Positions 49,923 to 59,401 are shown, counted from the first letter of the stretch. The stretch is 64,000 nt of DNA from UBA10365 sp041441915 (GCA_041441915.1 JASDRS010000014.1:1-64000); one strand, 5' to 3'. Notes: a model not told the origin generated them from the letters alone. Made by a program: numbers and translations.

Positions 49923-50684
49923 TTAGTCTTTTACTAATCCCACAAGGCGCCGAATGGCTTTATCGCGCAGCTGAATTTCTTGGCCCAAATAGGCATCGGC
50001 GCTGGAAGTGCACATCCATGCCAAGGCGCGCGCAGGCCATGAGCTGGGAATATGCGCCGTGGGATCAAGCCTGCTAACTGGATTAACCCCGCTGGCTTTG
50101 ATTTTCAACTGCATTTGGGTGGCAACGGTGCCTGGTGCAAGCCCCATGACGCGCAGGCCCTGGGCTGCCTCTTCCAGATGGGCGGTACGGGTTAGCATGG
50201 CGGCCCCTGCTTTGGCTGCGCAATAAGCGCTCCACCCTTCAAGAGGGCTGTGGGCGGCACCGCTAGAGACTGTGATTATAGTACCTCTACCGCGCGCTCG
50301 CATTTGGGGAATAACGGCGCGCATACCGTAAAAAACACTTTTCAGATTGATATCGATCGCCTGACCCCAAGCGGCAACATCGGCATCGACCAAATGGGCG
50401 ATAGGATCAATGACGCCAGCATTATTGATTAAAACATCAATTTGACCAAAATTTTCGGTAATGGCCGCAATCGCTGCTTGAAAAGCTTTGGGGTTTGACA
50501 CGTCAATGGGCAAGGCCATCGCATTGAGCCCTATTTGCGCACAAAGCGCCTGAATGGGGGCCTGAGACCTTGCCAAAAGCGCCACTTTGGCACCGCGTTC
50601 TGCGCATTCAAGCGCTGTCGCTGCGCCTATACCCGTACTCGCGCCAGTAATCACGATGGTTTGATTTAGCAAATCCTGAGCCAT
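49923..50684 (-). CDS. Short-chain dehydrogenase/reductase
   Basis: A 253-residue classical SDR with GASTGIGAATAL near residue 14, NNAGV near 88, catalytic Ser in VSSGAAHS near 140 and YCAAK near 153. The C-terminal loop after PGTVATQMQ is long. Substrate unknown. It converges on the DUF2478 gene five bases away, and its own promoter region is shared with the DUF2125 gene. No clear tie to formate metabolism. Confidence 0.9.
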   Translation of the reverse strand: MAQDLLNQTIVITGASTGIGAATALECAERGAKVALLARSQAPIQALCAQIGLNAMALPIDVSNPKAFQAAIAAITENFGQIDVLINNAGVIDPIAHLVDADVAAWGQAIDINLKSVFYGMRAVIPQMRARGRGTIITVSSGAAHSPLEGWSAYCAAKAGAAMLTRTAHLEEAAQGLRVMGLAPGTVATQMQLKIKASGVNPVSRLDPTAHIPSSWPARALAWMCTSSADAYLGQEIQLRDKAIRRLVGLVKD

Positions 50685-50780
50685 TGAAGCCGTTCCATGA
50701 AATTATATACATTTGGCTTGACCAATATTTGGGCCGCCATAGACTGTGACTAATTATATCGGCAATTTAGGTCTACGCAA

Positions 50781-52259
50781 ATGCTAAGACTGCTAAATAT
50801 GTTTATGGCGCTCCCTATGATGGGGGTATTCATAATGGCGCTGCCTACTTTTGCGCAAATCTCGCCTGCTCAGGTATGGCAAGATTGGCAAGTTCAGGCC
50901 AAGGACTTTGCGGGCGCTTCAGTGCTTGGCACTGTTGCACCCGTTGCCGGTAATGGTCTTGATATTTTTGATGTGGTTTTGCGTGTTAAAAAAGATCAAA
51001 GCGTTTTTACGGTTAAAGTTGACAAGGTCGAACTACGCCAAAGGGGCGAAGCAGTGCAAATGACGCTTTCAGATGAAGTTAGTATATCTCTAAGGATTAA
51101 AGGGGCGCCTGATAGTCCGCCCTTTACGCTTTTGGGCTCGTTTACTCATCCTGGCCTAAGCCAGCGCATTACCCGAATCGGCTCTGAAACCATAACTACC
51201 ACGACAGCTCAACAGTTTGATTTTAAGCTTTTGTCGTTGAATGATGTGGATATTGCTGCGCTTGGTGGGCGCTTTGAATGGAAAATTCGCGATTTATCAA
51301 CTAGAAACATTTACAGTCAAACCGCGGATCAGACACAAAGTTCGGTTTTTACAGCCGCTGGATTGGCCGTTGCAGCAAAGCTCAGTAACTTTGAAAGAGA
51401 TTTTGGTTTGACCTACTTGGCCAATATGACCGATTTGATGGGAACATCAAATCTATCGAGCTCGCAAGGTGATTGGCGGTTTGATTACAGTGGATCCCAA
51501 AGCCAAATTGATGGGCTTGATGCGGGTACAACTTACGCGGCCACTAGCCAATCTGACCAGGGCAGCTTGTCGGTGCAAAGTGATGGCAAGCGGCTTTTAT
51601 TGCGGTCGCACAGTGGTGCGCAAGATGTGACGCTTTCTTCTGGCAGCTTGCCGCTTTCAGTGGTGGTGATGCAAAACGAAAAAAATTATTTTGAGCTAAC
51701 TTTTCCCTATAAGGTGGATCCAATAGCGCAGAGATTTGCCCTAAAACTTGGGTTCGATGGCCTGACTGTCTCGCCTGAACTGTGGGCGGTGTTTGATCCT
51801 CAAAATATTTTATCCCAAGAGCCTATTGGCTTAAACATCGATTTTGGTGGCAAAGTGATTGTGGCGGCTGATTTAAGCAATTCTGGTGAAGTTAAAAGTT
51901 TGGCTAAAGAGAAAAGCCTTCCACTATTTCTAAAAGACTTTGAACTGCACGACCTTTCTCTTTCAGCGCTGGGGGCCAGGTTAAAGGTTTTGGGAAATTT
52001 GCAGTTTGACATTGGCAGCAAACTCAAAAAAGGTGATCAGTTCCTGCCAACAGATGGTAAGATTTTGATTGATATTTACGGACTAAATGCCACGATTGAT
52101 GGGCTTGTCGCCGCAGGTCTTCTGCCTGAGGAAACTGTGATGGGCCTGCGTATGATGATGGGCATGTTTTTGCGCCAGGCCAATGGCGAAGATCACCTAA
52201 CCTCAAGCTTGAGCTTTGCCAATCGTGGTTTTGCAGTGAATGGTATGCAGATCAAATAG
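50781..52259 (+). CDS. DUF2125 secreted protein
   Basis: A 492-residue exported protein of the DUF2125 family, common in Rhodobacterales and of unknown function. A signal peptide is evident (residues 1-25, ending FIMALPTFAQ). The rest is beta-rich, Ser/Thr-rich and without cysteines that would suggest disulfides. The distinctive end LSFANRGFAVNGMQI fits this family as I know it; beta-rich lipid-transport folds are conceivable but unproven. ATG 50781 is used; it stands alone. Confidence 0.82.
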   Translation: MLRLLNMFMALPMMGVFIMALPTFAQISPAQVWQDWQVQAKDFAGASVLGTVAPVAGNGLDIFDVVLRVKKDQSVFTVKVDKVELRQRGEAVQMTLSDEVSISLRIKGAPDSPPFTLLGSFTHPGLSQRITRIGSETITTTTAQQFDFKLLSLNDVDIAALGGRFEWKIRDLSTRNIYSQTADQTQSSVFTAAGLAVAAKLSNFERDFGLTYLANMTDLMGTSNLSSSQGDWRFDYSGSQSQIDGLDAGTTYAATSQSDQGSLSVQSDGKRLLLRSHSGAQDVTLSSGSLPLSVVVMQNEKNYFELTFPYKVDPIAQRFALKLGFDGLTVSPELWAVFDPQNILSQEPIGLNIDFGGKVIVAADLSNSGEVKSLAKEKSLPLFLKDFELHDLSLSALGARLKVLGNLQFDIGSKLKKGDQFLPTDGKILIDIYGLNATIDGLVAAGLLPEETVMGLRMMMGMFLRQANGEDHLTSSLSFANRGFAVNGMQIK

Positions 52260-52341
52260 GTTCGGTGAATGGGCGTTATTTAGACCAGTACTTGCCCTTG
52301 CGCCAAGGTCGGATTACCTGTGAGCTTTGAAAGGGTTTTTG

Positions 52342-53685
52342 ATGACCGATAAATTACAATCCCTGACCCAAGCCCTACTTGATGCGGCCAAGCGTGCGGG
52401 CGCTCAAGCGGCTGATGCGATAGCTGTTGATGGCCGTTCGGTTTCCATTTCTTTGCGCCAAGGCGCGCTTGAGCAAGCTGAAAGGGCGGAAGAAATCGAA
52501 CTGGGTCTGCGGGTATTGATGGATGGGCGGCAAGCCTGCGTATCGGTATCTGATGTTTCGGCCCGCACGATCAATGATGTGGCCGAACGTGCTGTGGCCA
52601 TGGCCAAAGAGGCCCCAATTGATCCCTATGTTGGATTGGCTGATCCCAAAGATTTGATCCAAGATTGGGATTTGGAAGCGCTTGAACTTCATGATGATAC
52701 GCCTGAACCTCAAGCCGCCGCTTTACAAGAAGATGCGCGCTGCGCTGAAAAAGCGGCGTTGGTGGCCGGCAGCATTACCCAGGTTGAAGCTTCGGCAGGC
52801 TACAGTTCGAGTCACGTTTTTTTGGCGGCCTCGAACGGATTTTCGGGCGGCTATGGTCGTACATCGCGCTATCTTTCGGCCGTGGCTTTCACTGGGTCTG
52901 GCACTAATATGGAGCGCGACTGGTCGGGAGAATCGCGCATTTATCAAGCTGATTTGCCACATGCCAGTATAGTTGGCGCACAGGCGGCCGAGCGTGCTTT
53001 GGCCCGTTCTGGGGGGCGCAAGCCCAAAACTGGCTACTTTCCTGTTTTGTTTGACGAACGAATAGCAAGCTCATTAATAGGGCATTTATTATCGGCCGTA
53101 AATGGGGCCATGATCGCGCGCGGCAGCAGTTGGCTGCGCACTGACTTGGGCCAGCAGATTTTGCCCAAAGGCATGGATGTGATCGAAGATCCTTTGCGTC
53201 CACGCATGACGGGATCACGCCCCTTTGATGCTGAAGGTTTGGCAACAAAAAAACGTTTCATCATGAAAGATGGAGTTTTAATGGGTTGGACACTTGACCT
53301 GGCCTCAGCGCGCAAATTGGGCATGCAAAGTACGGCAAGTGCGACGCGCTCGACCTCGTCTGCGCCGCAGCCTTCGACCTCGAATATTGACCTAAGCGCG
53401 GGACGCTTTAGCCAAACTGAACTTTTGGCTCAAATGGGAACGGGCCTTTTGGTAACATCTATGATCGGGTCAACCATTAACTCTAACACTGGCGATTATT
53501 CACGTGGGGCTTCGGGATTTTGGGTGGAAAAAGGCGAAATTACCTTTGCGGTGAATGAATGCACGATTGCTGGCAATCTTCGCGATATGCTGGGCAAAAT
53601 GGTCGCGGGTAATGATGCTAAGGTGCATTTGTCGACGCGGGTACCAAGCCTGTTGATCGATGGGCTAACCCTTGCCGGCACGTGA
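52342..53685 (+). CDS. pmbA: TldD/PmbA family metalloprotease subunit (TldE-like)
   Basis: The 447-residue protein matches PmbA/TldE, the partner of TldD in a heterodimeric peptidase that matures peptide antibiotics and degrades antitoxins in E. coli. It lacks the HExxH zinc motif of TldD, as expected for PmbA. Recognisable parts are SVSISLRQGALEQAERAEEIE near 35, GFSGGYGRTSRYLSAV near 165, YFPVLFDERIASSLIGHLLSA near 235 (the last cited as FDERIASSLIGHLLSA), and SGFWVEKGEI near 395. ATG 52342 follows AAAGGG; TTG 52327 is an alternative. It overlaps the next gene by 14 bases. Confidence 0.9.
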   Translation: MTDKLQSLTQALLDAAKRAGAQAADAIAVDGRSVSISLRQGALEQAERAEEIELGLRVLMDGRQACVSVSDVSARTINDVAERAVAMAKEAPIDPYVGLADPKDLIQDWDLEALELHDDTPEPQAAALQEDARCAEKAALVAGSITQVEASAGYSSSHVFLAASNGFSGGYGRTSRYLSAVAFTGSGTNMERDWSGESRIYQADLPHASIVGAQAAERALARSGGRKPKTGYFPVLFDERIASSLIGHLLSAVNGAMIARGSSWLRTDLGQQILPKGMDVIEDPLRPRMTGSRPFDAEGLATKKRFIMKDGVLMGWTLDLASARKLGMQSTASATRSTSSAPQPSTSNIDLSAGRFSQTELLAQMGTGLLVTSMIGSTINSNTGDYSRGASGFWVEKGEITFAVNECTIAGNLRDMLGKMVAGNDAKVHLSTRVPSLLIDGLTLAGT

Positions 53686-54439
53686 TCTAGAGCTTTTGAT
53701 TGAAGCCGCACGCATGGCGGGCGAAATAGCCATGCGCTTTTGGCGCCGTGATCTGCAGGTTTGGCAAAAATCGGATCAAAGCCCCATCACCGAAGCCGAT
53801 CTAGCGGTGAATGTGCATTTGCACCAAATGTTGCGCCAAAATCGCCCTGACTATGGCTGGCTTTCTGAGGAAACTGAAGACAGTAGTGCCCGCCTTGGGG
53901 CTGAATATGTGTTCATCATCGACCCGATCGATGGCACGCGGTCTTTTATTGCGGGTGAAACCACTTTTTCAATTTCTATAGCGGTGGCGCAGCAGGGAAA
54001 AGTCACGGCTGCTGTGGTCTATTTACCAGCACTTGATCGACTTTATAGCGCCCAAATTGGCGGACAGGCTTTTAAAAATGGCAATGTCGTCACCGTGAGT
54101 AGCACCAGTCAAATTGCTGGAGCTACAATTTTAGCTAACAAGGCCGCTTTCGAGCAACGCCACTGGCCAAACGGTGTACCTGAGGCAGAGCGGGTATTGC
54201 GGTCATCCATCGCTTACCGCTTATGTCTGGTGGCTGAGGGACGGCACGATGCGATGGTGGTCTTTGGAAACATTTATGAATGGGATATCGCGGCCGGCGC
54301 TTTAATCGCACATTGTGCAGGAGCGAAGGTGACCAATTTGCATGGTGTGGCGCCGACCTTCAATAAAAATCTCCCCCAAAGTGACGGTATTTTAGCTGCC
54401 TCGTTACATTTGCACCAAGCTTTGCGGGGTCGGATGTAG
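53672..54439 (+). CDS. Inositol monophosphatase family phosphatase (CysQ/HisN-like)
   Basis: A 255-residue Mg2+-dependent phosphatase. Metal-binding motifs: WLSEETED near 68 and IDPIDGTRSFIAGE near 90, the general WDIAAGALIAHCAGA near 210. The family includes 3'(2'),5'-bisphosphate nucleotidase, histidinol phosphatase and inositol phosphatase; DPIDGTRSF leans to the HisN/CysQ side, but I cannot decide. The only fitting start is TTG 53672, within the last 14 bases of pmbA; an ATG at 53660 is followed in frame by a stop. A DUF4170 gene and waaA, often next in relatives, are missing here. Confidence 0.88.
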   Translation: MPARDLELLIEAARMAGEIAMRFWRRDLQVWQKSDQSPITEADLAVNVHLHQMLRQNRPDYGWLSEETEDSSARLGAEYVFIIDPIDGTRSFIAGETTFSISIAVAQQGKVTAAVVYLPALDRLYSAQIGGQAFKNGNVVTVSSTSQIAGATILANKAAFEQRHWPNGVPEAERVLRSSIAYRLCLVAEGRHDAMVVFGNIYEWDIAAGALIAHCAGAKVTNLHGVAPTFNKNLPQSDGILAASLHLHQALRGRM

Positions 54440-54440
54440 C

Positions 54441-55331
54441 TTAGGCTTTGCGCCGCCCCAATTTGCGTGCAGCATCAAGCAATTCGGCGATTAGCGGCGT
54501 GGGTGGATCGCGGTGCGCGGCGACAAGGCCAACCAAATGCTCGACCTCAGGGGTGACAATGGGTATGGCCCGTGCGGCCCCAGTGTCGGAAAATAAATTT
54601 GCTAATTTACGTGGCAATATACTGGCCCATTTTCCTGTGAGCACGTGGGCGATCAAAACGATCGTGCTGTTGGATTCGATAGTGGGGGCCAAATCTAAGC
54701 CCGCCTCGGACAAATGTTGATTGATGATGCGGCGGTTTTGCATGTCGTCGGTTAGTAGGCACAAGTTTAGTCCAGAAAGCCCAGCCCAGCTGACCTGTGG
54801 CGCACTTGCCAGAGGGTGATCCTTAGCCACGAACAAACAGTAAAATTCTGAATAAAGTGGCGCTTTGGTGACTCGCCCTAGGGGTTCATTATCAAGATAG
54901 GTAATGCCCGCATCGATTGATAGCTCTTCAAGGCCTTGAATAATTTCGGCGCTGGAACGTGAAAAAACGGTGACGCGGACATTGGGATGGCGCGCAATAA
55001 AGGGTGAGGTGAGATCCGCCACCATCGGCATGGCTGTGGGAATGACGCCTAGGCGTAAATTTCCAGAAAGGCCAAAGCGCAATGAGCGCATTTCGTCGCG
55101 CATGGCACGGGCGTCTTCCACGATTCGGCGTGCCCATTCTAAAACCCTTGCCCCTTCCGGGGTTAGGCCCTGAAATCTGGTTCCGCGAAACACCAATTGT
55201 ACACCCAACTGTTCTTCCAAAAGCATGATGGCCGAAGATAATGTAGGTTGTGCCACACTGCAAAGCTGCGCTGCGCGACCAAAATGGCGTTCTTGTGCAA
55301 GGGCGATGAACATTTCCAGCTTGTCTATCAT
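54441..55331 (-). CDS. LysR-type transcriptional regulator (formate dehydrogenase-type)
   Basis: A 296-residue LysR regulator: N-terminal winged helix (MIDKLEMFIALAQERHFGRA, then CSVAQPTLSSAIMLLEEQLG) and periplasmic-binding-like effector domain from about 90 (RLGVIPTAMPMVADL, DAGITYLDNEPLGRV, CLLTDDMQNRRIINQHL, IESNSTIVLIAHV). These effector-domain motifs resemble the LysR found directly upstream of fds operons in rhizobia and other alphaproteobacteria, from memory. Here fdsB is 9 kb away, so it may be a separated regulator. It converges on the phosphatase gene. Confidence 0.88.
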   Translation of the reverse strand: MIDKLEMFIALAQERHFGRAAQLCSVAQPTLSSAIMLLEEQLGVQLVFRGTRFQGLTPEGARVLEWARRIVEDARAMRDEMRSLRFGLSGNLRLGVIPTAMPMVADLTSPFIARHPNVRVTVFSRSSAEIIQGLEELSIDAGITYLDNEPLGRVTKAPLYSEFYCLFVAKDHPLASAPQVSWAGLSGLNLCLLTDDMQNRRIINQHLSEAGLDLAPTIESNSTIVLIAHVLTGKWASILPRKLANLFSDTGAARAIPIVTPEVEHLVGLVAAHRDPPTPLIAELLDAARKLGRRKA

Positions 55332-55429
55332 GGCGCCAGTCTTTCAGAATTGCTCACATTAGGCAAGAATCTGATAATTTGGTGGCGGTTTAACTTGTTC
55401 AAAGCCGCTGGAATGCTTAAGTTTAATTT

Positions 55430-56230
55430 ATGAAAATAAAAATCCCTTTCCGAAAGAAGCGCCGCGTTATTTGTGTGCTGCGCCTAAGTGGTGTGATCGG
55501 TGGTGGTGGGCGTTTTTCGGCTGGATTAAGCGATGCGGCCCTTGCCCCCTTGATCGAGCGCGCCTTTAGCCGTGGTAAACCCGCAGCTATCGCTTTGGTG
55601 GTCAATTCCCCCGGCGGATCTCCCGTGCAAAGTAGCCTCATTGCCGCCCGCATTCGGCGTTTGGCTAATGAGAAAAAGATCCCCGTGCATTGTTTTGTAG
55701 AAGATGTTGCGGCTTCGGGTGGCTATTGGTTGGCGGTGGCTGCGGATGATATTTATGTTGATGCAAGTTCGATCATCGGATCGATTGGCGTCATTTCTCA
55801 GGGTTTTGGCTTTAGTGATTTGATCGCGCGATATGGGATTGAGCGACGGGTCTATACTGCAGGTGCTGCGAAAAGCTTTGGTGATCCATTTTTGCCCCAA
55901 AATCCCGCCGATGTGGTCAAGATTAAGGCTCTGCAAGAGCCTATCCATCAGGCGTTTATCGACCATGTAAAAGCTCGCCGCGCGGAGCGCTTAGTGGACG
56001 CTGATCTATTTAATGCTGATATCTGGGTAGGCCAAAAGGCTGTTGATCTGGGTTTAGTGGATGGGATAGGGCATTTGGTGCCCAAGATGAAGGAACTTTA
56101 CGGTGAATCAATGCGGCTTGTGCCTATTGGCCAAAGGCGGTCATTTTTGAGTCGGTTTAGCGCAAAAGTCACAGGTGCAATTTTGGCTGAGGTTGAAAAC
56201 CAGGCCCATTGGGCGAGGTTTGGCCTTTAA
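55430..56230 (+). CDS. S49 family signal-peptide/membrane peptidase (SppA/SohB-like)
   Basis: A 266-residue serine peptidase. SGVIGGGGRF near the start, LVVNSPGGSPVQS near 57, catalytic Ser96 in VAASGGYW, GSIGVISQGFGF near 118, and catalytic Lys148 in YTAGAAKSFGDPFLP. It is the short form with one domain; only a weak N-terminal hydrophobic stretch is visible, so membrane attachment is uncertain. Likely role: trimming leftover signal peptides or membrane proteins. The stop overlaps the next small gene by one base. Confidence 0.93.
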   Translation: MKIKIPFRKKRRVICVLRLSGVIGGGGRFSAGLSDAALAPLIERAFSRGKPAAIALVVNSPGGSPVQSSLIAARIRRLANEKKIPVHCFVEDVAASGGYWLAVAADDIYVDASSIIGSIGVISQGFGFSDLIARYGIERRVYTAGAAKSFGDPFLPQNPADVVKIKALQEPIHQAFIDHVKARRAERLVDADLFNADIWVGQKAVDLGLVDGIGHLVPKMKELYGESMRLVPIGQRRSFLSRFSAKVTGAILAEVENQAHWARFGL

Positions 56231-56418
56231 TGATGTTAAAAATCATCACACTGTTTCTGATAGCCATGGGCGTAATGGCGATGTTTGGAAAATTACGTTT
56301 TCCAAGTTTACCCAAAAGACGCGGCGGCGCTCTTGCCAAGCCGAAAACTTGCCCAAAATGTGGTGGGTATATCATTGGAAAAACGGGCTGCAATTGTGCG
56401 CCCAATACAAAAGAATAG
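56230..56418 (+). CDS. Small membrane-anchored zinc-ribbon protein
   Basis: A 62-residue protein: one N-terminal membrane segment (MLKIITLFLIAMGVMAMFG), a basic linker, and a C-terminal knuckle C-P-K-C ... C-N-C (Cys near residues 42, 45, 54 and 56). The start ATG overlaps the S49 peptidase stop (TAATG), and an SDR gene follows after seven bases, so it is embedded in an operon. I recall similar small proteins in Rhodobacteraceae at this place but know no function. Confidence 0.7.
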   Translation: MMLKIITLFLIAMGVMAMFGKLRFPSLPKRRGGALAKPKTCPKCGGYIIGKTGCNCAPNTKE

Positions 56419-56425
56419 GGTGATT

Positions 56426-57208
56426 ATGGCGCATCGGGCCTTGGTAACGGGGGCGGCTCAAAGATTAGGGCGTGCTATGGCGCTTTATCTGGCAAAACGT
56501 GGCTATGATGTGGCGGTGCATTATGCGGGATCGAAAGAAGCCGCCATCGATCTCGTGGCAGAAATTGAAGCTTTGGGTTGTCAGGCCGTTGCTTTGCAAG
56601 CCGATCTTATGAATGAAGTCGAAACCGCTGCTTTGCTTCCCCGCGCGGTTCAGGCCCTTGGCGGGCCGTTGACCCTTTTGATCAACAATGCATCAATCTT
56701 TGAATATGACACTTTGGCCAGCGCTACTCGGCAAAGTTGGGATCGGCATATAGGGTCGAACCTCCGTGCCCCATTTTTTTTAACGCAGGCCTTTGCGGCG
56801 CAAGCCCCGAAGGCAGTTCAGGATGTGAACTTGGAGCTTATAGCGCAGGCTTCAGTGGTCAATATGATTGATCAGCGCGTTCGCAAGCTTACGCCCGAAT
56901 TCATGACCTATACTTTGGCCAAAATGGGTCTTTGGGCTCTAACGCAAACGGCAGCTCAGGCTTTGGCTCCTGGCATTCGGGTTAATGCTATAGGCCCCGG
57001 TCCTACTTTGCAGGGTGGGCGCCAAAGCGCACAACATTTCGAACGGCAGCGCGCGGCCACTGTTTTGGGGCGTGGGGCTCATCCTGCCGATATAACAGCG
57101 GCTTTAGGCTTTTTTATGGATTCTCATAGTGTCACGGGGCAACTTATTTGCGTTGATGGAGGGCAGCATATAGGCTGGAAAACGCCTGATATTCTGGGGA
57201 TTGAATAA
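56426..57208 (+). CDS. SDR family oxidoreductase (pteridine reductase/FolM-like)
   Basis: A 260-residue SDR. The cofactor motif is TGAAQRLGRAMALYLAKRG, NNAS replaces NNAG near residue 89, and the active site is YTLAKMGLWALTQTAAQ near 163. The C-terminal end is VDGGQHIGW. The pattern TGAAQRLGR and the YTLAK motif fit the FolM/pteridine reductase-like subgroup, so reduction of dihydro-pterin or dihydrofolate is possible. I use ATG 56426 with weak AGGGTGATT before it; the upstream part of the frame from 56285 overlaps the small zinc-ribbon gene. Confidence 0.88.
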   Translation: MAHRALVTGAAQRLGRAMALYLAKRGYDVAVHYAGSKEAAIDLVAEIEALGCQAVALQADLMNEVETAALLPRAVQALGGPLTLLINNASIFEYDTLASATRQSWDRHIGSNLRAPFFLTQAFAAQAPKAVQDVNLELIAQASVVNMIDQRVRKLTPEFMTYTLAKMGLWALTQTAAQALAPGIRVNAIGPGPTLQGGRQSAQHFERQRAATVLGRGAHPADITAALGFFMDSHSVTGQLICVDGGQHIGWKTPDILGIE

Positions 57209-57517
57209 GCCTGTGAGTGATTGTACTGTGAAAGTTGTCCACCTACTTAATTATTTGCTATAAAGGTTGCGCAATAATCGTTGATTTTCAACAGTTTGCC
57301 GCTGCTCTATTTTTTATTATAATAAAAACAGTATGTTATAAAAACGCCTAAAAAACAGGCATTTACCTAAAGTACTAAAAAAACAAGGAAAATTTCTGCC
57401 TCATAAAAGATTATACTCATACTTATCCACAGAAAAGGTGGACAGATTTTCTCTTGCTGTCAGCCTTTAAACAGGGCAGACATTCCATAAGAATCATATT
57501 CTTGTTGAAAGATTTTT
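57209..57517. other. AT-rich intergenic region with a perfect DnaA box
   Basis: 309 bases, strongly AT-rich compared with the surroundings. It contains TTATCCACA (57423-57431), an exact DnaA-box consensus, and a weaker TTGTCCACC at 57235-57243. TCCAC and GTGGA arms surround a 7-base loop at about 57426-57442. A short GCCT/AGGC hairpin lies near 57346-57360. No gene or RNA was recognised. It probably holds the uvrC promoter. Confidence 0.5.
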
Positions 57518-59401
57518 GTGACGTCACAAGACTTTGCCCCTGAAAGCTCAAAATCTACTCCTAAGGGGGTTGGGGTAATACAGGGCTATCTAAAAACGCT
57601 CGACGGGTCGCCAGGCGTTTACCGGATGCTGAATGAAACCTCGGAAGTACTTTATGTTGGCAAGGCGCGTAATCTACGGGCGCGGGTGTCAAACTATGCG
57701 CGCATGACCGGCCATACGGCCCGGATTTCTCGGATGATCTCAGAAACGTCATCCATGATGTTTTTGACCACCAAAACAGAAACCGAAGCGTTGCTCTTAG
57801 AACAAAATCTGATCAAGCAGCTTAAACCGCGATATAATGTGTTGCTGCGTGATGATAAATCTTTCCCCAATATTTTAATTTCAAACGAACATGACTATCC
57901 GCAAATCAAAAAGCATCGTGGTAAGCGCAGTGAAAAGGGAACCTATTTTGGCCCCTTTGCCAGTTCAGGAGCGGTGACGCGCACGCTTAATCAATTGCAA
58001 AGGGTATTTTTGCTGCGCACGTGCACCGACGCCATGTTTCAGAGCCGGACGCGGCCCTGTTTGCTTTATCAAATCAAACGCTGTGCGGGCCCATGCGTGG
58101 ATCGCATCAACCAACTAGACTACTTTCGCCTTGTAGCCGATGCCACACGCTTTTTGCAGGGTAAGTCCACGTATGTGCAGGCTGATCTTGCGCACGCGAT
58201 GGCCGAGGCCTCGGGCGCACAAGAATTTGAACGCGCCGCAGTGCTACGTGACCGCATCAAGGCGCTAACGCAGGTGCAATCTGCCCAAACTATCAATCCC
58301 GCGGGGGTCGATGAAGCCGATGTAATCGCGCTGCATATTGAAAATGGCCTGGCCTGTGTGCAGGTATTTTTCATTCGCGGGCATCAAAGCTGGGGAAATC
58401 GTGATTTTTATCCCAAAACTGGTGCTGGAGCAGAGGAGGGCGAAATTCTCGAAGCCTTTTTGGTACAGTTTTACGACAGTAAAGATCCGCCGAAACTGCT
58501 GCTTATGTCGCATCCAGTAGAAAATGAAGATTTGGTCGCGGCGCTTTTGTCGCAACGTTTGAGCCGTAAGGTCGAAATTCATACCCCGGTGCGCGGTGAA
58601 AAAGCGTCACTGGTGGAAAACGCCTCCCGGAATGCACGCGAAAGCCTGGCGCGCAAAATGTCCGAATCGGCGACGCAAAACGCTTTGCTGCAAAGTCTGG
58701 CAGATGCCTTTGACCTAGACGCCCCCCCCCAGCGAATCGAGGTTTATGATAACAGCCATATTAGCGGCACTAATGCCGTGGGTGGCATGATTGTAGCGGG
58801 GCCCGATGGATTTTTAAAAAGCCAATACCGCAAATTCAACATCAAATCACCCGCAGGTGCCAACTCTGATGACGTTGGCATGATGAAAGAAGTTCTGAGC
58901 CGCCGCTTTGAAAGACTACTTAAGGAAGATCCAGATCGAAAATCTGATATGTGGCCTGATCTTTTGCTAATTGACGGAGGCGCGGGCCAGCTTTCAGTGG
59001 TGATGAAAATTCTGGCCGAAATGGGTGTAGAAAATATTGCCATGATTGGCGTAGCCAAAGGTGTTGATCGTGACGGGGGTAAAGAAGAGTTTCACCGCGC
59101 TGGACTTTTGCCGATGGCTTTGCGCATGAATGACCCCGTTCTTTATTTTTTGCAGCGTTTGCGCGACGAAGCACACCGTTGGGCTATTGGCGCGCACCGC
59201 GCCAAAAGGGTCAAAGCCATTTCGGTAACGCTGCTTGATGACATTGCAGGCATCGGCACCATCCGTAAGCGTGCGCTTTTGTCGCATTTTGGCAGTGCCA
59301 AGGAAGTGTCGCGGGCCGGTCTGTCGGATTTGCAGGTGGTGGGCGGCATTTCTGCCGCTATGGCTCAAAAGATTCATGGTCATTTCAACCCACGGGGTTA
59401 A
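57518..59401 (+). CDS. uvrC: UvrABC system protein C
   Basis: Makes both incisions in nucleotide excision repair. The 627-residue protein has the GIY-YIG domain (GSPGVYRML and VLYVGKARNLRARVSNY, residues 30-60), a Cys-rich region TRPCLLYQIKRCAGPC near 190, a UVR motif near 235 (EFERAAVLRDRIKAL), the RNase H-like endonuclease (IEVYDNSHISGTNAVGGMIV near 410; LLLIDGGAGQLSV near 485) and a C-terminal helix-hairpin-helix. The start is GTG 57518, with the conserved fold beginning 30 residues later. pgsA follows, a conserved pairing. Confidence 0.97.
   Translation: MTSQDFAPESSKSTPKGVGVIQGYLKTLDGSPGVYRMLNETSEVLYVGKARNLRARVSNYARMTGHTARISRMISETSSMMFLTTKTETEALLLEQNLIKQLKPRYNVLLRDDKSFPNILISNEHDYPQIKKHRGKRSEKGTYFGPFASSGAVTRTLNQLQRVFLLRTCTDAMFQSRTRPCLLYQIKRCAGPCVDRINQLDYFRLVADATRFLQGKSTYVQADLAHAMAEASGAQEFERAAVLRDRIKALTQVQSAQTINPAGVDEADVIALHIENGLACVQVFFIRGHQSWGNRDFYPKTGAGAEEGEILEAFLVQFYDSKDPPKLLLMSHPVENEDLVAALLSQRLSRKVEIHTPVRGEKASLVENASRNARESLARKMSESATQNALLQSLADAFDLDAPPQRIEVYDNSHISGTNAVGGMIVAGPDGFLKSQYRKFNIKSPAGANSDDVGMMKEVLSRRFERLLKEDPDRKSDMWPDLLLIDGGAGQLSVVMKILAEMGVENIAMIGVAKGVDRDGGKEEFHRAGLLPMALRMNDPVLYFLQRLRDEAHRWAIGAHRAKRVKAISVTLLDDIAGIGTIRKRALLSHFGSAKEVSRAGLSDLQVVGGISAAMAQKIHGHFNPRG

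Noticed and set aside
57209..57517. Chromosomal replication origin
   Set aside because: Only one exact DnaA box, no cluster of boxes, and none of the genes usually near alphaproteobacterial origins (dnaA, hemE, gidA, parAB).
57518..57530. TGACGTCA palindrome at the uvrC start
   Set aside because: Eight-base palindrome overlapping the GTG start; no bacterial regulator implied and likely chance.
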